This document shows positions 36,031 to 49,900 of a stretch of 64,000 nt of DNA, piece after piece. This DNA comes from Aphidius gifuensis (lineage: Eukaryota > Arthropoda > Insecta > Hymenoptera > Braconidae): assembly GCF_014905175.1 (NCBI RefSeq), contig NC_057788.1:29358154-29422153 (forward strand). The letters are read 5' to 3'. The position numbers were made by a program, and so were the translations under genes. Numbering within the stretch: the stretch's first letter is position 1; the number at the start of each line of letters is the position of its first letter. The notes beneath the pieces are model-generated. The model was not told the origin of the DNA and made no database searches. It saw nothing but the letters and a program-made list of their open reading frames with translations.

Positions 36031-39000
36031 ATTATTATTATTTTCATCACTTCATTAATCAATTTATTTTGTAAAAAAAAAAAAGTTCTATTATAATATT
36101 TTATTTTTGTTCAATAAAAAATTGTATTTATTTTTTATTTTCACACTTGAAGGCACGAGCCTTTATTAATATTTTTTTTTTTTATTTTTTTGTATTTTCA
36201 TTAACAAACGAAATAATAATTTACAAGGCGTGTGCTTACTCAGAATTTTTAGAGATTGAATCCTTTTTTAAATTCTCACAGATTTTCAGTTGTGTTTATT
36301 ATTATTTTTTTATTTCATTCAAAGAATGACCGCTTTTACAAAATTGCCATGTACCAATTGCTGGTGTAAAATGTTTATTTTTTTTTCATTTTTAACAATT
36401 TAACCAAACGAAAATAAAAATAATAAATAACCAATGTCTAGTTGAGTTTACTTCTTTTTCATATTTTTACACTGAAACATCTAAAAGTGAGTAAAACATC
36501 AAATATTTGTATAACAAAGCAGTGGCTAATAGTTTTTTATTTTTATTTTTTTTAATACATATACTTCTACTCTCCTTAACAAGTTAAAAATTGAAGAAAA
36601 AAAATAATAAAATTATCCCAAAAATACGAATTACATTGTTGAATTTCATTTTTCACAAAACTAATGCACCAATATTATCACCATCTGCTATAATAATAAA
36701 GCAATTTTGTAATTACCAAAATACACTGAATTTTTTGGTCAATAATACTCCGGAAACGTGGCAATAATTCAACTGGTTAATTTTTTTTTTTTATTGAATC
36801 AATTTTTGTTATTTATTTTTCATTCGAAACTACTATTATTATCTATACAACTTGACACTTGTTTTTTTTTTTTTGTTTTAAAACAAGGATATAAACATTA
36901 AAAAATAATTAAGAAAAAAAAACATTTAAATTGTATTGTAAATAATAAATTATTATCATCAATTTTATTTGTTAGATTATAAACTGTGTATTTTTATTAT
37001 TATTATTTTTCAAACAAACAAATAAAAAATGTATATTTAAATACTGATCAACAGAACGTAAATGTGTCGATCGTGTCGGTTAAGCTCATACTTTATAAAT
37101 AAAATTTATCAGCAAATAATAAAAACAAACTCTTTAGATAAAAAATAAATAAATGAATAAAATATTTTTTAATTTATAATTATTTTATTTTAATTTTATA
37201 ATATTTTTATTATCTAAAAAAAATTATAACAATCATCCAAATGATTTTTCAACTCATTGATCTAAATTTAAAAAAAAAATCAAATTTATATATTTTTAAT
37301 TGAAAAAAAAACAATAAAAGGGAAGAAAAAAAATTAAATAATTATTAGAGATACAGTGTGAGTTAAAACTAATATTATTATTAAAAAAAAAAAATAATTT
37401 AATTATTTATGAATATAATGAAAAACAAGAAATGACAGAGTTATAAAAATAATTTAAAATTTTATTACATTATGATATTAGGTGATATGTAGGTAAAGGA
37501 TAAAAAAATATAAAAAAAATATTGTTAACGATAAAAAAATGAACCAACTGAATTGCTTGAGTGGATTACGCATGTCCTAACATCTGCGCTCATCCTTCCT
37601 GGGCGTTCCAAAATATTTAGTCCAATGGCAAACCATCATATCGTATCATCCCAATGTTACACAATCCACCAATTGGCCAACTTAACACCCCTTAATATCT
37701 CCGCGGGTGTCATTGTATCGTCCACTCACACATATATCTATCAATTTTCAAAAAAAAAAAAAAAATAATAATAAAGCTCTAGTTGAATTTTATTTGTATT
37801 TTTAACTCAAGAGTGGACATCGATCCATTGACCCTTAAAAAAAAGCTCACTTTTTAGGGATTGAGGTATCACGAATAAATATCATAATGTGAAAATATCC
37901 TGAACATAAATTTATCGGTTGAATCATTTTAAAATTAAATATTGTAGCGAGATGGATTTATTTGAAATAAAATTGATTAATATTTGAGAGAGCTTTTGGG
38001 AGCTTTTGGTATTTTTAATTGGAAAAATTTATTTTTGATAAATGAATTTGAGGGAGGGAAATAAATAGAGCTTTTAAAGTTCAGGAAAATGGTAATCAAC
38101 AATATAGTTGATCAAGAAAATATATATAATTGAAAAATCAATTTAAAAAGAAATTTGTTTTACCAAATGTTGTATTTTTGCTTGAATATTTAAAGCCCAA
38201 CTTTGAGTCATTATTAATTTTTAAAAGTTAAATTTAAAATTCAAAAAATAGTTAATAGAGTTGTTTTGTATATAAAAATTATTATAATTAAAATTAAATA
38301 ACGATATCAATTGGTCATTATTTTAAAATTCCATTTATAATATTTCATGTAAAAAACCTTATAGATAATAAGTTGAGCTTTTTTTTTAATCTAAAAGTAT
38401 ATGTAAAAAATGTTAAAATTAGATAAAAAAAGATATTTTTATTTTGCTTTTTCATATTTATTCTCAATAAAAATAAATGGAAATGATATTATGTGAATAT
38501 GTTGTTATAAAAATTTGTAAGATTTCTTAATGTCGACACTATATATGCAACATTGAAGCCAGCAGCTGCTATTTTAGACAAAATTGCCTGCGATGCAATT
38601 ACCACAGATTTACTCTTTTTTCTCTTCCTTTTTTCTTCGCTGATATTTTTTTTTAATTTTAACTTTTTTTTTTTTTATTTATTTCTTCTCTAACTTTTTC
38701 ACTTTGCAACTATCTTGCTGAATAGCCATAGCAAATCGATTTGTTCTGCCATCATTATATTGTTTTTATTTATTTTTTCATTTTTTTTTGTGGGTGTGTA
38801 CTGTGTAGAAAAATTTATCTATGTGTGACGAATTATCTGGACGATAATTAGACGTTAATTATATATATCTATAACTATCATAATTTTCTATAGTTTATTC
38901 CACTTATTTAAACATAAACTACAAAAAAAAATATAATACTTAAATTAATAAAAATAGAAAAATAAAATACTTACTATTTTTTATGAATTTTTAGGCAATT

Positions 39001-39795
39001 AAAAAGTCCAGGTAAATTTTTGATCTAAAATTTTGAACACTCAATAAATATATTGTTAAATAAACCACTAAATAAATAAATAATTTAATTAATTAATTAA
39101 TTAGAAATAAAATTCTATTCTCAAAATAAAAATCAATAAATTACATAAAAAATAAAATTTTTAAAAAATTTATTACAAAAATTTATGTCACTTAGTAATC
39201 AGCAATAACCATAAATTTTAAACACCACAAAAATGTTCCAAATGTTGCTCTAAAAAAAAATATATATATGTCACACATCGATGCACCAAAAAACACGACA
39301 AAAAAAAAAAAAAAGATAATTTAAAAAAAAAGGACCTGATAAAGATCACTTTGACGGTTTGTCATATACCTGTGTTCAAACGGTCATTTTCAAACCGTTG
39401 GTTTATTTGCAGACTTGTTTAAAAAATATATAAAAAAAAATTAAAATAACAATAAATAAAATAACAAATAAAAAAAAAATAAAATAAAAAAACAAAAGTG
39501 TTTTTAGTCGTGTTGAAAAGAAATAACATTTGGCTAACCACAAGAAAAGAATTAAAGTTTAGGAAATTAGCACCAGATGATTCCATGATGACCATGATGT
39601 TTGAAGGATTGATTTACGGGTGTCGTATAATCATCAAGATGAATATATATATTGAAAATATCTAAAAAAACATTTGTTGTATTCTTTCGATGATATCACA
39701 ATAGCAAAAAATAATTCTTTCTCATTCATAACAATTTTTTTTCTATCTAATCATGGTTTTGTTTTTTTTTTTTGCTTCTCCTTTCAGTCTAGAAA

Positions 39796-39990
39796 TATAA
39801 ATAGGTGATGATCCGTGACACGAGCACAACCTGCTGCTCTGGGAAACATCAGCGAGACAGTCTGCTTGTTCAACCAACTTGTTACCACACAATCACTCCA
39901 CAGGGGGTCGTTACACCAAAAAAAAAAGGAGATAGAAGGGAACACCCGCAAGATATGTTGGGTTTTATTTCTACCTCATCATTCCCATCA
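39796..39990 (+). promoter_or_regulatory. TATA box and less AT-rich leader, no recognised product
   Basis: TATAAATA at 39796-39803 leads into about 190 bp of balanced sequence. An open frame of about 100 codons starts at 39815 but has no recognisable domain and runs into A-runs. It could be the start of a non-coding transcript or an untranslated first exon of Pox neuro. Confidence 0.3.
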
Positions 39991-40575
39991 GCTTGCATCA
40001 ATAAAAATTTATATATTGTCTTACACTTGTGTTGATATTTTTCGACATAATATATTTATTTACAAATTGACTTTAAATGACAACAATCATGTTCAACCAA
40101 GTGCAAAAATAAATCGCACTTGAACATTGGCTTATGATAATTCTACAGTCAAAAATAAATTATTATTATTAGCTAATATTTAATTGTTATTGCGCCACTG
40201 GATAATTGCTTTAAAAATAAAAAAAATAAATAAATATTACAATTTAAATTTAATTTCAATTTTTAATTGTTTTTGATTGAAAAATATTTAAAAATTTTTG
40301 TTTAAATAATAATGATAATTGTAAGTTATATAAAAATTATTAAATAATTTTTTTTTTTTTTGATAAATTATATGACCTAATAATCATCAACTTTGTATAT
40401 CTAAAAAATCTACAAGATGTCTCCAAATTGTCTCAAAAATTGCAATAATATATTAACCCAAATAAAAAAATAAATAAAGATAAAAATTTTTAAGTTGAAA
40501 AAAAATATTTTTTAAACAAATGATGATATGTAATTATGATGATAATAAAATCATTGTAATTTCAATGTCGCGTGT

Positions 40576-40609
40576 GAATTTATGACTTGCATGAATTTAT
40601 GACTCGTAT
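40576..40609 (+). repeat. 17-bp tandem duplication with TTTATGA sites
   Basis: GAATTTATGACTTGCAT followed directly by GAATTTATGACTCGTAT. TTTATGA is the preferred core of posterior Hox/Caudal homeodomains, so this may be a paired binding site. Confidence 0.45.
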
Positions 40610-42245
40610 GCGATTTTTTTGATATATTTATATTTTTTGGTAATGAAGATTCATGTATAATTTTTGATGTTGCAGGTGTTAAAAATATGCAGAGTAAAAG
40701 ATGAGCAGTATATTCATGGCACGAGTCATTTCAACCCCTGCATTTTGCCAGGTATATATTGGGGATATTAGGAACAGGTCGCCTGCGTCGTTTGGTTGAT
40801 ATAATGGACAGGTAGCTTGATCTTTGATGAGTATCTTAGAGAAACACCGACGACAGGTTTGAGGTGCATCTATAGCGCCATCGAAATATTTCTACAACCT
40901 TTTTTTGTTCTCTTCCTTTTTTTTTTTTTTTATATCCAAAAATTTTTCATCTTTTTTATTTTTTATTATAATTCTTTCGATTTTATTCTTGTTCTCTTTT
41001 TCACTCTCTTTTTTATTTATTTTTTTTTTTTTACTATATGTATATCGTGTGTGGTTTTTTTATATACTTGTATACGAAAACGAGATGAGAATTTTATGTT
41101 GACAGTAGCTGAGGTAGACGTTGTAACATGAATAGTTTATTTTTTTTTTATTACATTTTTCGTTTTGTCATTTCTTGATCTTTTGGGATTTTGATAGTAT
41201 CTTGATGATACGGGCAGTCTATTTTATTCACGTGCCGACACACTTACAAAGAATTAGACACGCCTTAATTCGTAACAGAATTTTTTTTTCTATTTTTAAT
41301 ATGTGTTGCTATTTGCTGCTGATCCTGATTTTTTATTATTTCAATTTTAATAGATCAACTGATGAATGTATTTAAAAATTATCATGTCGAATCACTTGGC
41401 TATTTGAATTACATAAATTACATAAATTAATTAACATAAATTTATTTTTAAATTTAAAATATATATAACTATTAAAAAACCAAATAATAAAAAGCTCAAA
41501 TTTTATTTTAGACATGATTTTTTAAATATATGTCATCTTGATTTAAAAAAAATATTATTTATTTATTTTTACAACAAATAAATATAATGAATTTTATATA
41601 ACAGAGCTTTTTTATCGAAAAAAAAAAATAGTATAAAGTTCAATTGGTAATAAAAAAATAAATATATAAAAAAAAAGTATAGCATTCATGAGAATGAGTG
41701 GATGTTGAATTAATCGAAGCGTGAATAACGGAAAAAGCTCTTCCTCGGTCTAGTGAAGATTCAGTATAAAATGAGGGAAGGCGTGCCAATTGTAACCGCC
41801 CATCATCCCCAAGACCAAATGAACATACCCCTAATATAAGTGTCAGTTTTTGTGCGCGCGTTTCAAAAAACTATTAAATAACAAATCCCCCTCTTTTTAT
41901 TTTATCATATTTTTATTCTCAATTATCAACCCTCTGGCTACTTTTCAACACTGGCTATACTTTTTTTTTTTTTTTCTATGGTACAATTTTTTTGTTTTTA
42001 TTACGTCAAAGACATCAGTCATTGATAGACAACAGTCACAACAACATTGAAAATTTGATATCGAAAAAAAAATATTATAAATAATTGTGCGTGTAATTAA
42101 AAAATATTTATTGAATTAATAAAATATAATTAAAATTTGATTTTTGTGCTTTTTATTTAAAGAAATTTTGTTTGAGTTTTATAGTACTTTGTTGACTCAG
42201 TTATTTTTTTTTTAATGTAATTTTTATTTTTTTGGATTGACTGAT

Positions 42246-42484
42246 GCTACGGTAGCTCAGTGGCTCATCTTGAATTTGCGGACACCTCCTTCGGGAGTCC
42301 TGCTTTAGACACGCAACACTCTCGTCGGTTAATGTTAAAACGATCTTTTCCTCCACTCCGACAACTTGTCCTTTACCTCTGGCTCACTCGACCCTCGTGT
42401 TCCATCCACACTCAACCGGCCAACTTCATCTCGGTTTCTTCGACAATCTGTCGGGTCCAAAAAATCATACCATACTCGAAATAA
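42246..42484 (+). mobile_element. tRNA-derived SINE-like insertion
   Basis: About 240 bp of balanced composition in an A/T-rich setting. It begins with a tRNA-like 5' end: a perfect Pol III A box TAGCTCAGTGG (42253-42263), then a degenerate B-box-like TTCGGGAGTCC (42290-42300). The latter overlaps a stable CTCC-TTCG-GGAG hairpin (42286-42297). The body is C/T-rich and the 3' end decays into A-rich sequence. No intact tRNA cloverleaf can be folded, so this is not a tRNA gene. Confidence 0.45.
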
Positions 42485-45400
42485 TCTATAAAATATTTAC
42501 CTGTCAATGTTATTAACAATTACCTTTTTTTTTTTTTTTTCTAAACAATAAATTTTAAATATAATTTTATAAATTAATTAATACGTATTTATATTTTTTC
42601 ATTTGTAGAAAAATCTTTTTATTATTTTGATTTTACAAGTGACAAGTGATATTTAAACTTTTCGTCAAAACGTGTGATAAAGTGCGGCAATTCAAGTGTA
42701 AAAATTGTACTTAAGATTTTTTTTTTTTTAAAATAAATATGTGTTTACATAATTTTTATGAAAAGTAAAAATAAAAATTATTAATTGAAAATTTATAGTC
42801 AAATTTTAATCGTCGGAAAAAGTATACAAAACGGTTATTGAAAAAATTCAAAAAGATAAATCAATAATAAGAGTCTCGGAACTTGAAAGTGTCTAATAAA
42901 ATTAAATTTTTTTTATTTAAAAAAATTATAAATAAATAAATAATCAACAGGTATGTAAAAAAAAAATTTTTATAAGATTATTAATTAATTTATAGCCTCA
43001 ATTTAATAAATAAAATTTTTCTTATTTTATAATTAAAATATTTATTGATATATTTATTAAAAAAAAATTAAAGTCAAATATTTTTTTTATAAAGTAAATT
43101 AAATAGTATATTTTTAAAAAAAGCACAAAGTTCATGAGTACAGTGTTCTTGACACGCTATCGGTTCATTTAAAATGCAAATATATTTTGAGCACTTGGGT
43201 TTGAGTTGGCGTGAAAGTGTATGAAGTTACACACAAGTAGACCCCCCGAATTATTCTAATTAGTTCACATGAAAGCTTAACCACTGATTCGACAAAAAAA
43301 AAAAGAAAAATTAATCTTAAAAAAATCAAATTAATCCGCGATGATTTGAATATTCATAAAAATAATTTACAACTCAAGCTAATAATAAGAAAATAAAATT
43401 TAATTTTCCAATAAACAAATAATTAAATTTCTTAATTATAAAATTGTTTTTTTTAATATATAAAATTGGAGAATTTTAAAATTAATTAAAACATAAAAAT
43501 CAATTTTTATATATACATTCACCTTGCCCAAAGCTAAATGAGATTACAATCATGACAAACGGACTTGCACCCGCCATTTTTTTTGGAGATTTAAATGCGT
43601 GACAAATTCGCGGGCAACCGACAGAATTTAAAAATAAAAAAATACATACTATATATAATTTAAGAATAAAGAAAAAAAAAAGTATTGAAAGTAAAAAAAA
43701 AAATAAAAAAAATATACTTCCGTACAGAATTGAATATATAAATCGAAAAATATAATGTGAAAAAAAATTATTTAAAAATTTATATAAGAAAAAAAAAAAA
43801 GAGAAATTAAGAAAAAATAAAAAGCGTTGCGGATTATCGGAGGTAATGTGTTCGCGATTCGCGTAAGATGTCGTGCAAATGTTGGCTTAATATATTCAGA
43901 TTTTTATAGCCGGTGGCGTATCAGAGATACCGTGTGTGCCAACCCCTTTTTTTTTTTTTTTTTCATTTTTTTTTATCCTTTTTACTACTGTTTTTAATAT
44001 TATTTTTATTTCAAGTTTTTTTTTTCTTTTTCTTTTGACATAAAATATATACATATTACATAAAGCACTTAAGTGCATCGACAAAACAGACTGCACACCT
44101 AATGAATAAACAAAAAAAAATATATAAATAAAAAATTATATGATTATTGTTTATGCTTTTAACACGTAAAAGCGTGACCTAAATGCCGATTAATCATTAC
44201 ATGATTATACAAAACTACCCTCCGCTCAAAAAAAAAAACCCCGAAAAATATAAAAAATTAAAAAAATTCAATCTATAAATTAGCATAATATATTAAAATT
44301 TATTTACAATAAATTTATCAAGTTGATAATTATTAACTAACTCAACAATTGAATAAATTAAATAACAAAAAAAAAAAAAAGAAATTTTATCAAACAAAAC
44401 TACCCCTCACAAAATAAACCCATCAAAAAATAAAAAAAACAAAAAGAAATCCACTGTATAAATTCAATTTTATTTGATAATATTTAAAAATTAATTTACA
44501 ACAATTTAATTGCAACTTTAATAATAATTAATAACCAACAAACAATTAAATTGATAAAAAAAAATTTAATTAATAAATTAACTAGTGTCAACATGATAAT
44601 TGAATAAACCATGAAAAATAATTTCGAAATTTTCTTTGAATACAACAAACAACTTGATGAATGTTAATTTAATAATTATTTATAAATAAATAATAATTGT
44701 TTAAAGTGTTTTGTTAAAGACGGTGTATCAAAAGAATGCGTTGAATTACATTGAGTGCAGTAAAATATATACACAATTATAAACACGATATAAAATATAT
44801 AATATATTTATTTGTGTGAGTAATTTACGCGTGATAATGTGAGTAAACAAGAGAGATATAATAAAAGAGAGATGAAAAGACACGTGTTTGCAAAAGTAAG
44901 ATTTGTAAAAAAGAGGTTTGAGAACGTTAAAAATGTGCTTTAACAGTCTTACCGCCACGGCCAAACCGTTTGATTTATAATAATCGCTCAATCCTCATTA
45001 CTGGGATATTTTATTGTACAGTAGCTATTGCTGTTGATGGAAGAAGGGATGGGAATTCAAGGGGTGGTGGATAACTTGGATACTGACAGTATTAAAAATA
45101 AATAAATAAAAAATAATAAAAATTTAAAAAATTACAAAAAAAAAACATATACTTTGTACTATCATTGTGTAGTTGTTCTCTGACATTTGCCGCTTATAAT
45201 TTTGTCTGCTTTTGCCTGCTTTTATACAACACGATAAAACATACAATTATATATAAATAAACAAATAAATGAATGTATTTATTATACATGTATGTTACAG
45301 CTATTATAAAAAAGAAAGCTTGCTTATAAGTGTACCAAGTTATTGAGATCGTTAACGAGAAACTACCGGTCAACACCTCGCTCAAAGAAACGACGTTATA

Positions 45401-46985
45401 TTTTTTGTTGATTTTTTTTTTTTTTTTGTTGAATACACTTTTTTTTATTTTAAAAAAATCACTGTCACAAGTGTTTTCTTCGGTTTTTTGCTTGTTAACT
45501 TAAAAAAGCTGTGGGATAAATGAGAAAAAAATTTATATTTTTTTTTTGCCACCTGATAATTTGTTTCGAACAAAAAAAAAATATAAAAATTAATTCAGGT
45601 GAAATTTTGATAAATAAATATATTGTTTTATTAAAAAATAAAATTAATTTATATTAAAAAATTTATAAATAAATTTTTTTAGTAATAATTAATTTAGTAA
45701 AAATTGCTCAATTAATTTTTTAATTCTAAAATTTAAATTTCTGAAATAATTTAGTAAATAAAGTAATTTAAATTAAAAAAAAAAAAATTCCTTGTTTCAT
45801 ATATTTGTTTAAATTAATTTCTATATTTTTAAAAATTACTTAATTAATATTTGACAAATTAATCATATATTTAAAACAAACATAATTGATATATTTGTTT
45901 AGAAATTTTTTAAAATAAAATTTCGATTAGCTTTTGTATATAAATATTTGACTAAATTGGACAATGTTGTATTACTGTTTGTAGATGAAAAATGTTGTGT
46001 TAAACTAAATCAGTTCATATAAAGTTGCCCTTTGGTCAAGCAAAGCGTGGAGGGTTGACTCGGTAATCGTGCATTAATTTGCATCACAATGTGCACGCCA
46101 CCCGCGTGCCACGCTTTTTTTAAATTTCATTTTTTTATTTTTCATTTTATTTATTTATTCATTTTTTTTTTTTTAATATTACACACGCATTCTTGCTATT
46201 ATACTTTTCCGCTTACTTTATACTAACTTGTATAAATACTTTGTTCTAGTAATATTTTTTATTTTCTACTTTTTCATTATTAACGAGAGACTTTATTCTT
46301 TCAATTATAAATACTTAAAATTTCAATTTTTTAATTCAATAAATTTCGCTTGTTTTTCGGGCTATTATTATTGTGCTTTTAATTATTTTTTATTATGCAA
46401 ATAATGGTTTTTAAATTGAGTGACAATTTACCAAAATAGCCACTCATTTGGGTCGACAATAAAAAACTGTGTCATTTAAGAATAAAAATTTTCTTTTCAG
46501 CTTTTCGATTGCTTTAATTATTAACAGTTAAATATTGATATTTTAAATTGTATTTGTATTTTTTTTTCTTTTTATATTTCATACTCAAAATTATTCAGGA
46601 TTATGGATTTTTTTTCCAGTTATAATTTCTTTTTTTATAATTTTTTCTTATGGACATGTTATAATACTTTTAGCTCTGGTTTTCTCGCTTATCAGTTGCA
46701 ATTTTGCATATTTTAAGGGTAGCCATGTCACGCGCCCTTTGAATATATTTAAATTCATTACAAAGTCGCGCAGGCAAAATAAAATTACGTGCTAGTTTTA
46801 AATAAAAAAAAAAAACAATAACAATGTATACATAATTTAAAAAAGAACCTCATTTTTAATTTAACAATGTAAAAATTAATTGTAACAAAAAGAAAAAAAC
46901 CAACTAAAATATTATGTCAAATAACAAAATTGAAATATAAAAATTTATCTGTTTCAGAATATAATATTCAAAGAAAGATCCCAAG

Positions 46986-49900
46986 ATGCCACATACAGGT
47001 AAGAAATTATTTAAAAAAATAAAAAAAACTATTTAAATTATTAATAAGCTACTAGTATAGAATATCATCATAACTATAAATTTATAGTCGTAAATTAAGC
47101 CAGTTAAAAACACAGCAGTAGACTAAAGTCATAAAAAGAGATAATAAAAAATTGAAATAAAATTTTCAATAAAATTCCACAGAAGCATTTTGTTATAGAA
47201 CTGTTATTTTACCAAAATACTACAATTAAACATCAATCAATGTAACTTGACCCTTCTTTATTATAAACAAAAAATAAAAAAAAAATTTTTTTATCTGCAC
47301 TGTCTTGCATCGAAAAGCATTTTATTTTTTTTAAATTTTTTTTAAAAAAGGAAATCATTAAAATTGTACGCTAAAAAAACCGGAAACCAAATTGAAGACC
47401 ACACATGTGTGTTATAATAATATAAAATCTAAATAATAAACACACACTCATTAAATAATATCATAAACAAAACCAACAATTGAGTGAAGAAAAAAAAGTA
47501 AAGAAATTCTTTGCTTTTTTTTTTTCTCAATCGAAAAATTTTAAAACAATGAAAAAAAATAAAAAATAGTGAGCAGGTGGGTGTTAAGTTTTTTATAGTC
47601 TGTTATTTTAAAAAATCCATTGGCTAAGTATAAAAATAAATGATAAATAATGATTAAAATCAGTTTGATTTTGTTTGGCAAATTATGAATTTTCATATTA
47701 AAATTTTTTTGTTTATTTTAAAAAATTTATTTATTATTTAATAACGAGTTGTGTATATAACATAAATGGGTTAGTCTTGTGTCTGCATATGGCTCTTTAG
47801 CAAAAAAGCTATTATAGACCTCATGATGATGATAATGTCTGCTTTAATTTGTTTTACCTTATTACACAAATTTCTCCTTCTTCTACAGTTAAATTACAAA
47901 ATATATCAAATTTATATTATATTTAAATTAAATTGTAATAAGAAATACAAATATGTTGGTCACCCGGAAGACAAATTGATCCAACATATTATAATGACAA
48001 TAAACATAATGAAATTTTGAAAAAAAAAATATATATTTTATTAAAAATTCAACATGTAAAAATTGCAGAAATAATATTAAGATAATACACTTGTTATCTT
48101 TTTAACAATCTCAATAAAGGGTTGATTTTTATCAAAATGATTGTCATCATTATGTTTCCGTTTGTTTTTTTTTTTTTATATTTAAATTATATTAATTCCA
48201 AAAAACAAAAAAAAATTTTTTTTTCCCAATTTATATTATTTATTAAATACCTTTGTTTATTTATTTATAATTTTTTTTTTAATTTTATAAATTAAAGTTA
48301 AATGTTAGTATATAAATAAACTAAAAATTTTTAATTTTTAATTTTATTATTTACAATTAATTATTAATTAAAATAAAAAAGAAAAAATAAAAAAATTTAA
48401 TTTTTTTTTTAATTTAATTAATTAATTATTTATTTATTTATTTATTTAATTTTTTTTAATTTTTATTCTCATTATTCTTTTTATTTTCAACACATCAATC
48501 AAGTGAAAATTTATAGTCAAAGATTTTTCCAACTGGTTTTTTAAAATTATTTAATTTAAAATTTCTTTAATTTTTTTTGTGACAATTCAATCATGATGTT
48601 GTTTGTTATTGAGTTAATGATGTAATTAATTGTTTATGTTGGTAGATGATAATTAGTGATGTTGGTGTATGTGTGTTTTATCCACAACTTCAATTCATCG
48701 GCTTTTTTGATTTTTTTTTTTTTCTATATGTTACCAAATACTGAGCCAAGTCTGAAGTTGTTTTGTACGTGAAGACGCGTGCAGCTTTCGATTTACACTG
48801 AGAGCCGCCTTAGTTGTATATATACACATTTTTTTTTTTTTTCTTCATTTTTAACAAGCTGTTTTTCTTTTTTTATTATTTTTAAAATTATTATTTTTTT
48901 TTTAAAAACGATTGAAGAGCTGTCACCACGCCGATTCATTCGAATTGAGTCGTCGTGATCATTATACTTATCCGACTTAATTTATTTTTTTTTTTATTTA
49001 TTTTTATTTGTAATAAAAAAAAAAAACATTGTGATGATTGTTCACGTATCGAGGTATACATTACATTGTCACTTTTTTACCATTTTTCATTCCTACACAA
49101 TTTTTTAAATCAAATTTTTTCTATAAATATATTTATTCTTGAAATTATATAAAAAAAAAACATGATTTTATTTATTTTTATATATAAAAGATTTTATATT
49201 TATACTTTTTAATTATTTATTTATTTAATTATTTCATAATTATACAAGAATTAATACCCAATTAATAATAACATTGTAAAATTTTGAAGATAATAATTAT
49301 ATCATCTTTTATATTTAAAATAGATTTAAATTATAAATTTTTGTACGTAATACAATCAAATGATAATTAACCAAATGATAATAATGATTATGATAGAGTA
49401 TGAATGTTATAAAAAAAATTAAAATTCATAGATTATGAGAATTTATATTACTGCGTTATTAAAAAATTTGCATGTACACAATTCTCACGGTTTTGTGTGT
49501 AAACTATATTCAAATAACACTATTAAGCGTGAATCAAATAAATGATATAACACAAAATGCATATGATAATTATATCAAGAGCAAAATAAACATTTAACTT
49601 TATTGCTTTGATAAAAAATTTAATTTTTTTTATTTAATTTTTAAATAATTATTATTTCACACAGTTGAGTAATAATCATTTTTTATAAATATAAAAAAAA
49701 TATTTCTAAATTAAATTTTCGTTAAATTATGCTTCTATCATTTAAACAATACTTCAATATTATTACCCAAAAAGTTTTATTAATTAATTTTAATTATTTT
49801 TATTTTTTTTTTCAATTTTATAATTTGCTATTACTTGCAGACAAAATTTGGCATTTTTCGCTGCAGGTCATGTTCATCAAAAAAATATTTCTAAATATAA

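Larger units (their letters stand above)
30871..46985. other. Gene-poor region upstream of Pox neuro
   Basis: About 16 kb without recognisable coding exons. Islands of balanced composition stand out of the A/T background: 31195-31330, 31780-31990, 32625-32815, 33255-33370, 35160-35310, 37550-37740, 38560-38620, 39800-39990, 40680-40880, 41100-41280, 41700-41960, 42246-42484, 43150-43280, 43825-43950, 45000-45080, 46020-46115 and 46680-46800. The likely role is cis-regulation of Pox neuro (inference from adjacency). A donor at about 42951 (CAACAG then GTATGT) could close an untranslated first exon of that gene. Confidence 0.5.

Noticed and set aside
40817..41131. 104-codon open frame
   Set aside because: Mostly Phe runs from poly-T; the less AT-rich ends are not recognisable protein.
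42246..42320. Functional tRNA gene
   Set aside because: The A box is perfect, but no acceptor-stem pairing or anticodon arm can be placed and the T arm is disrupted.
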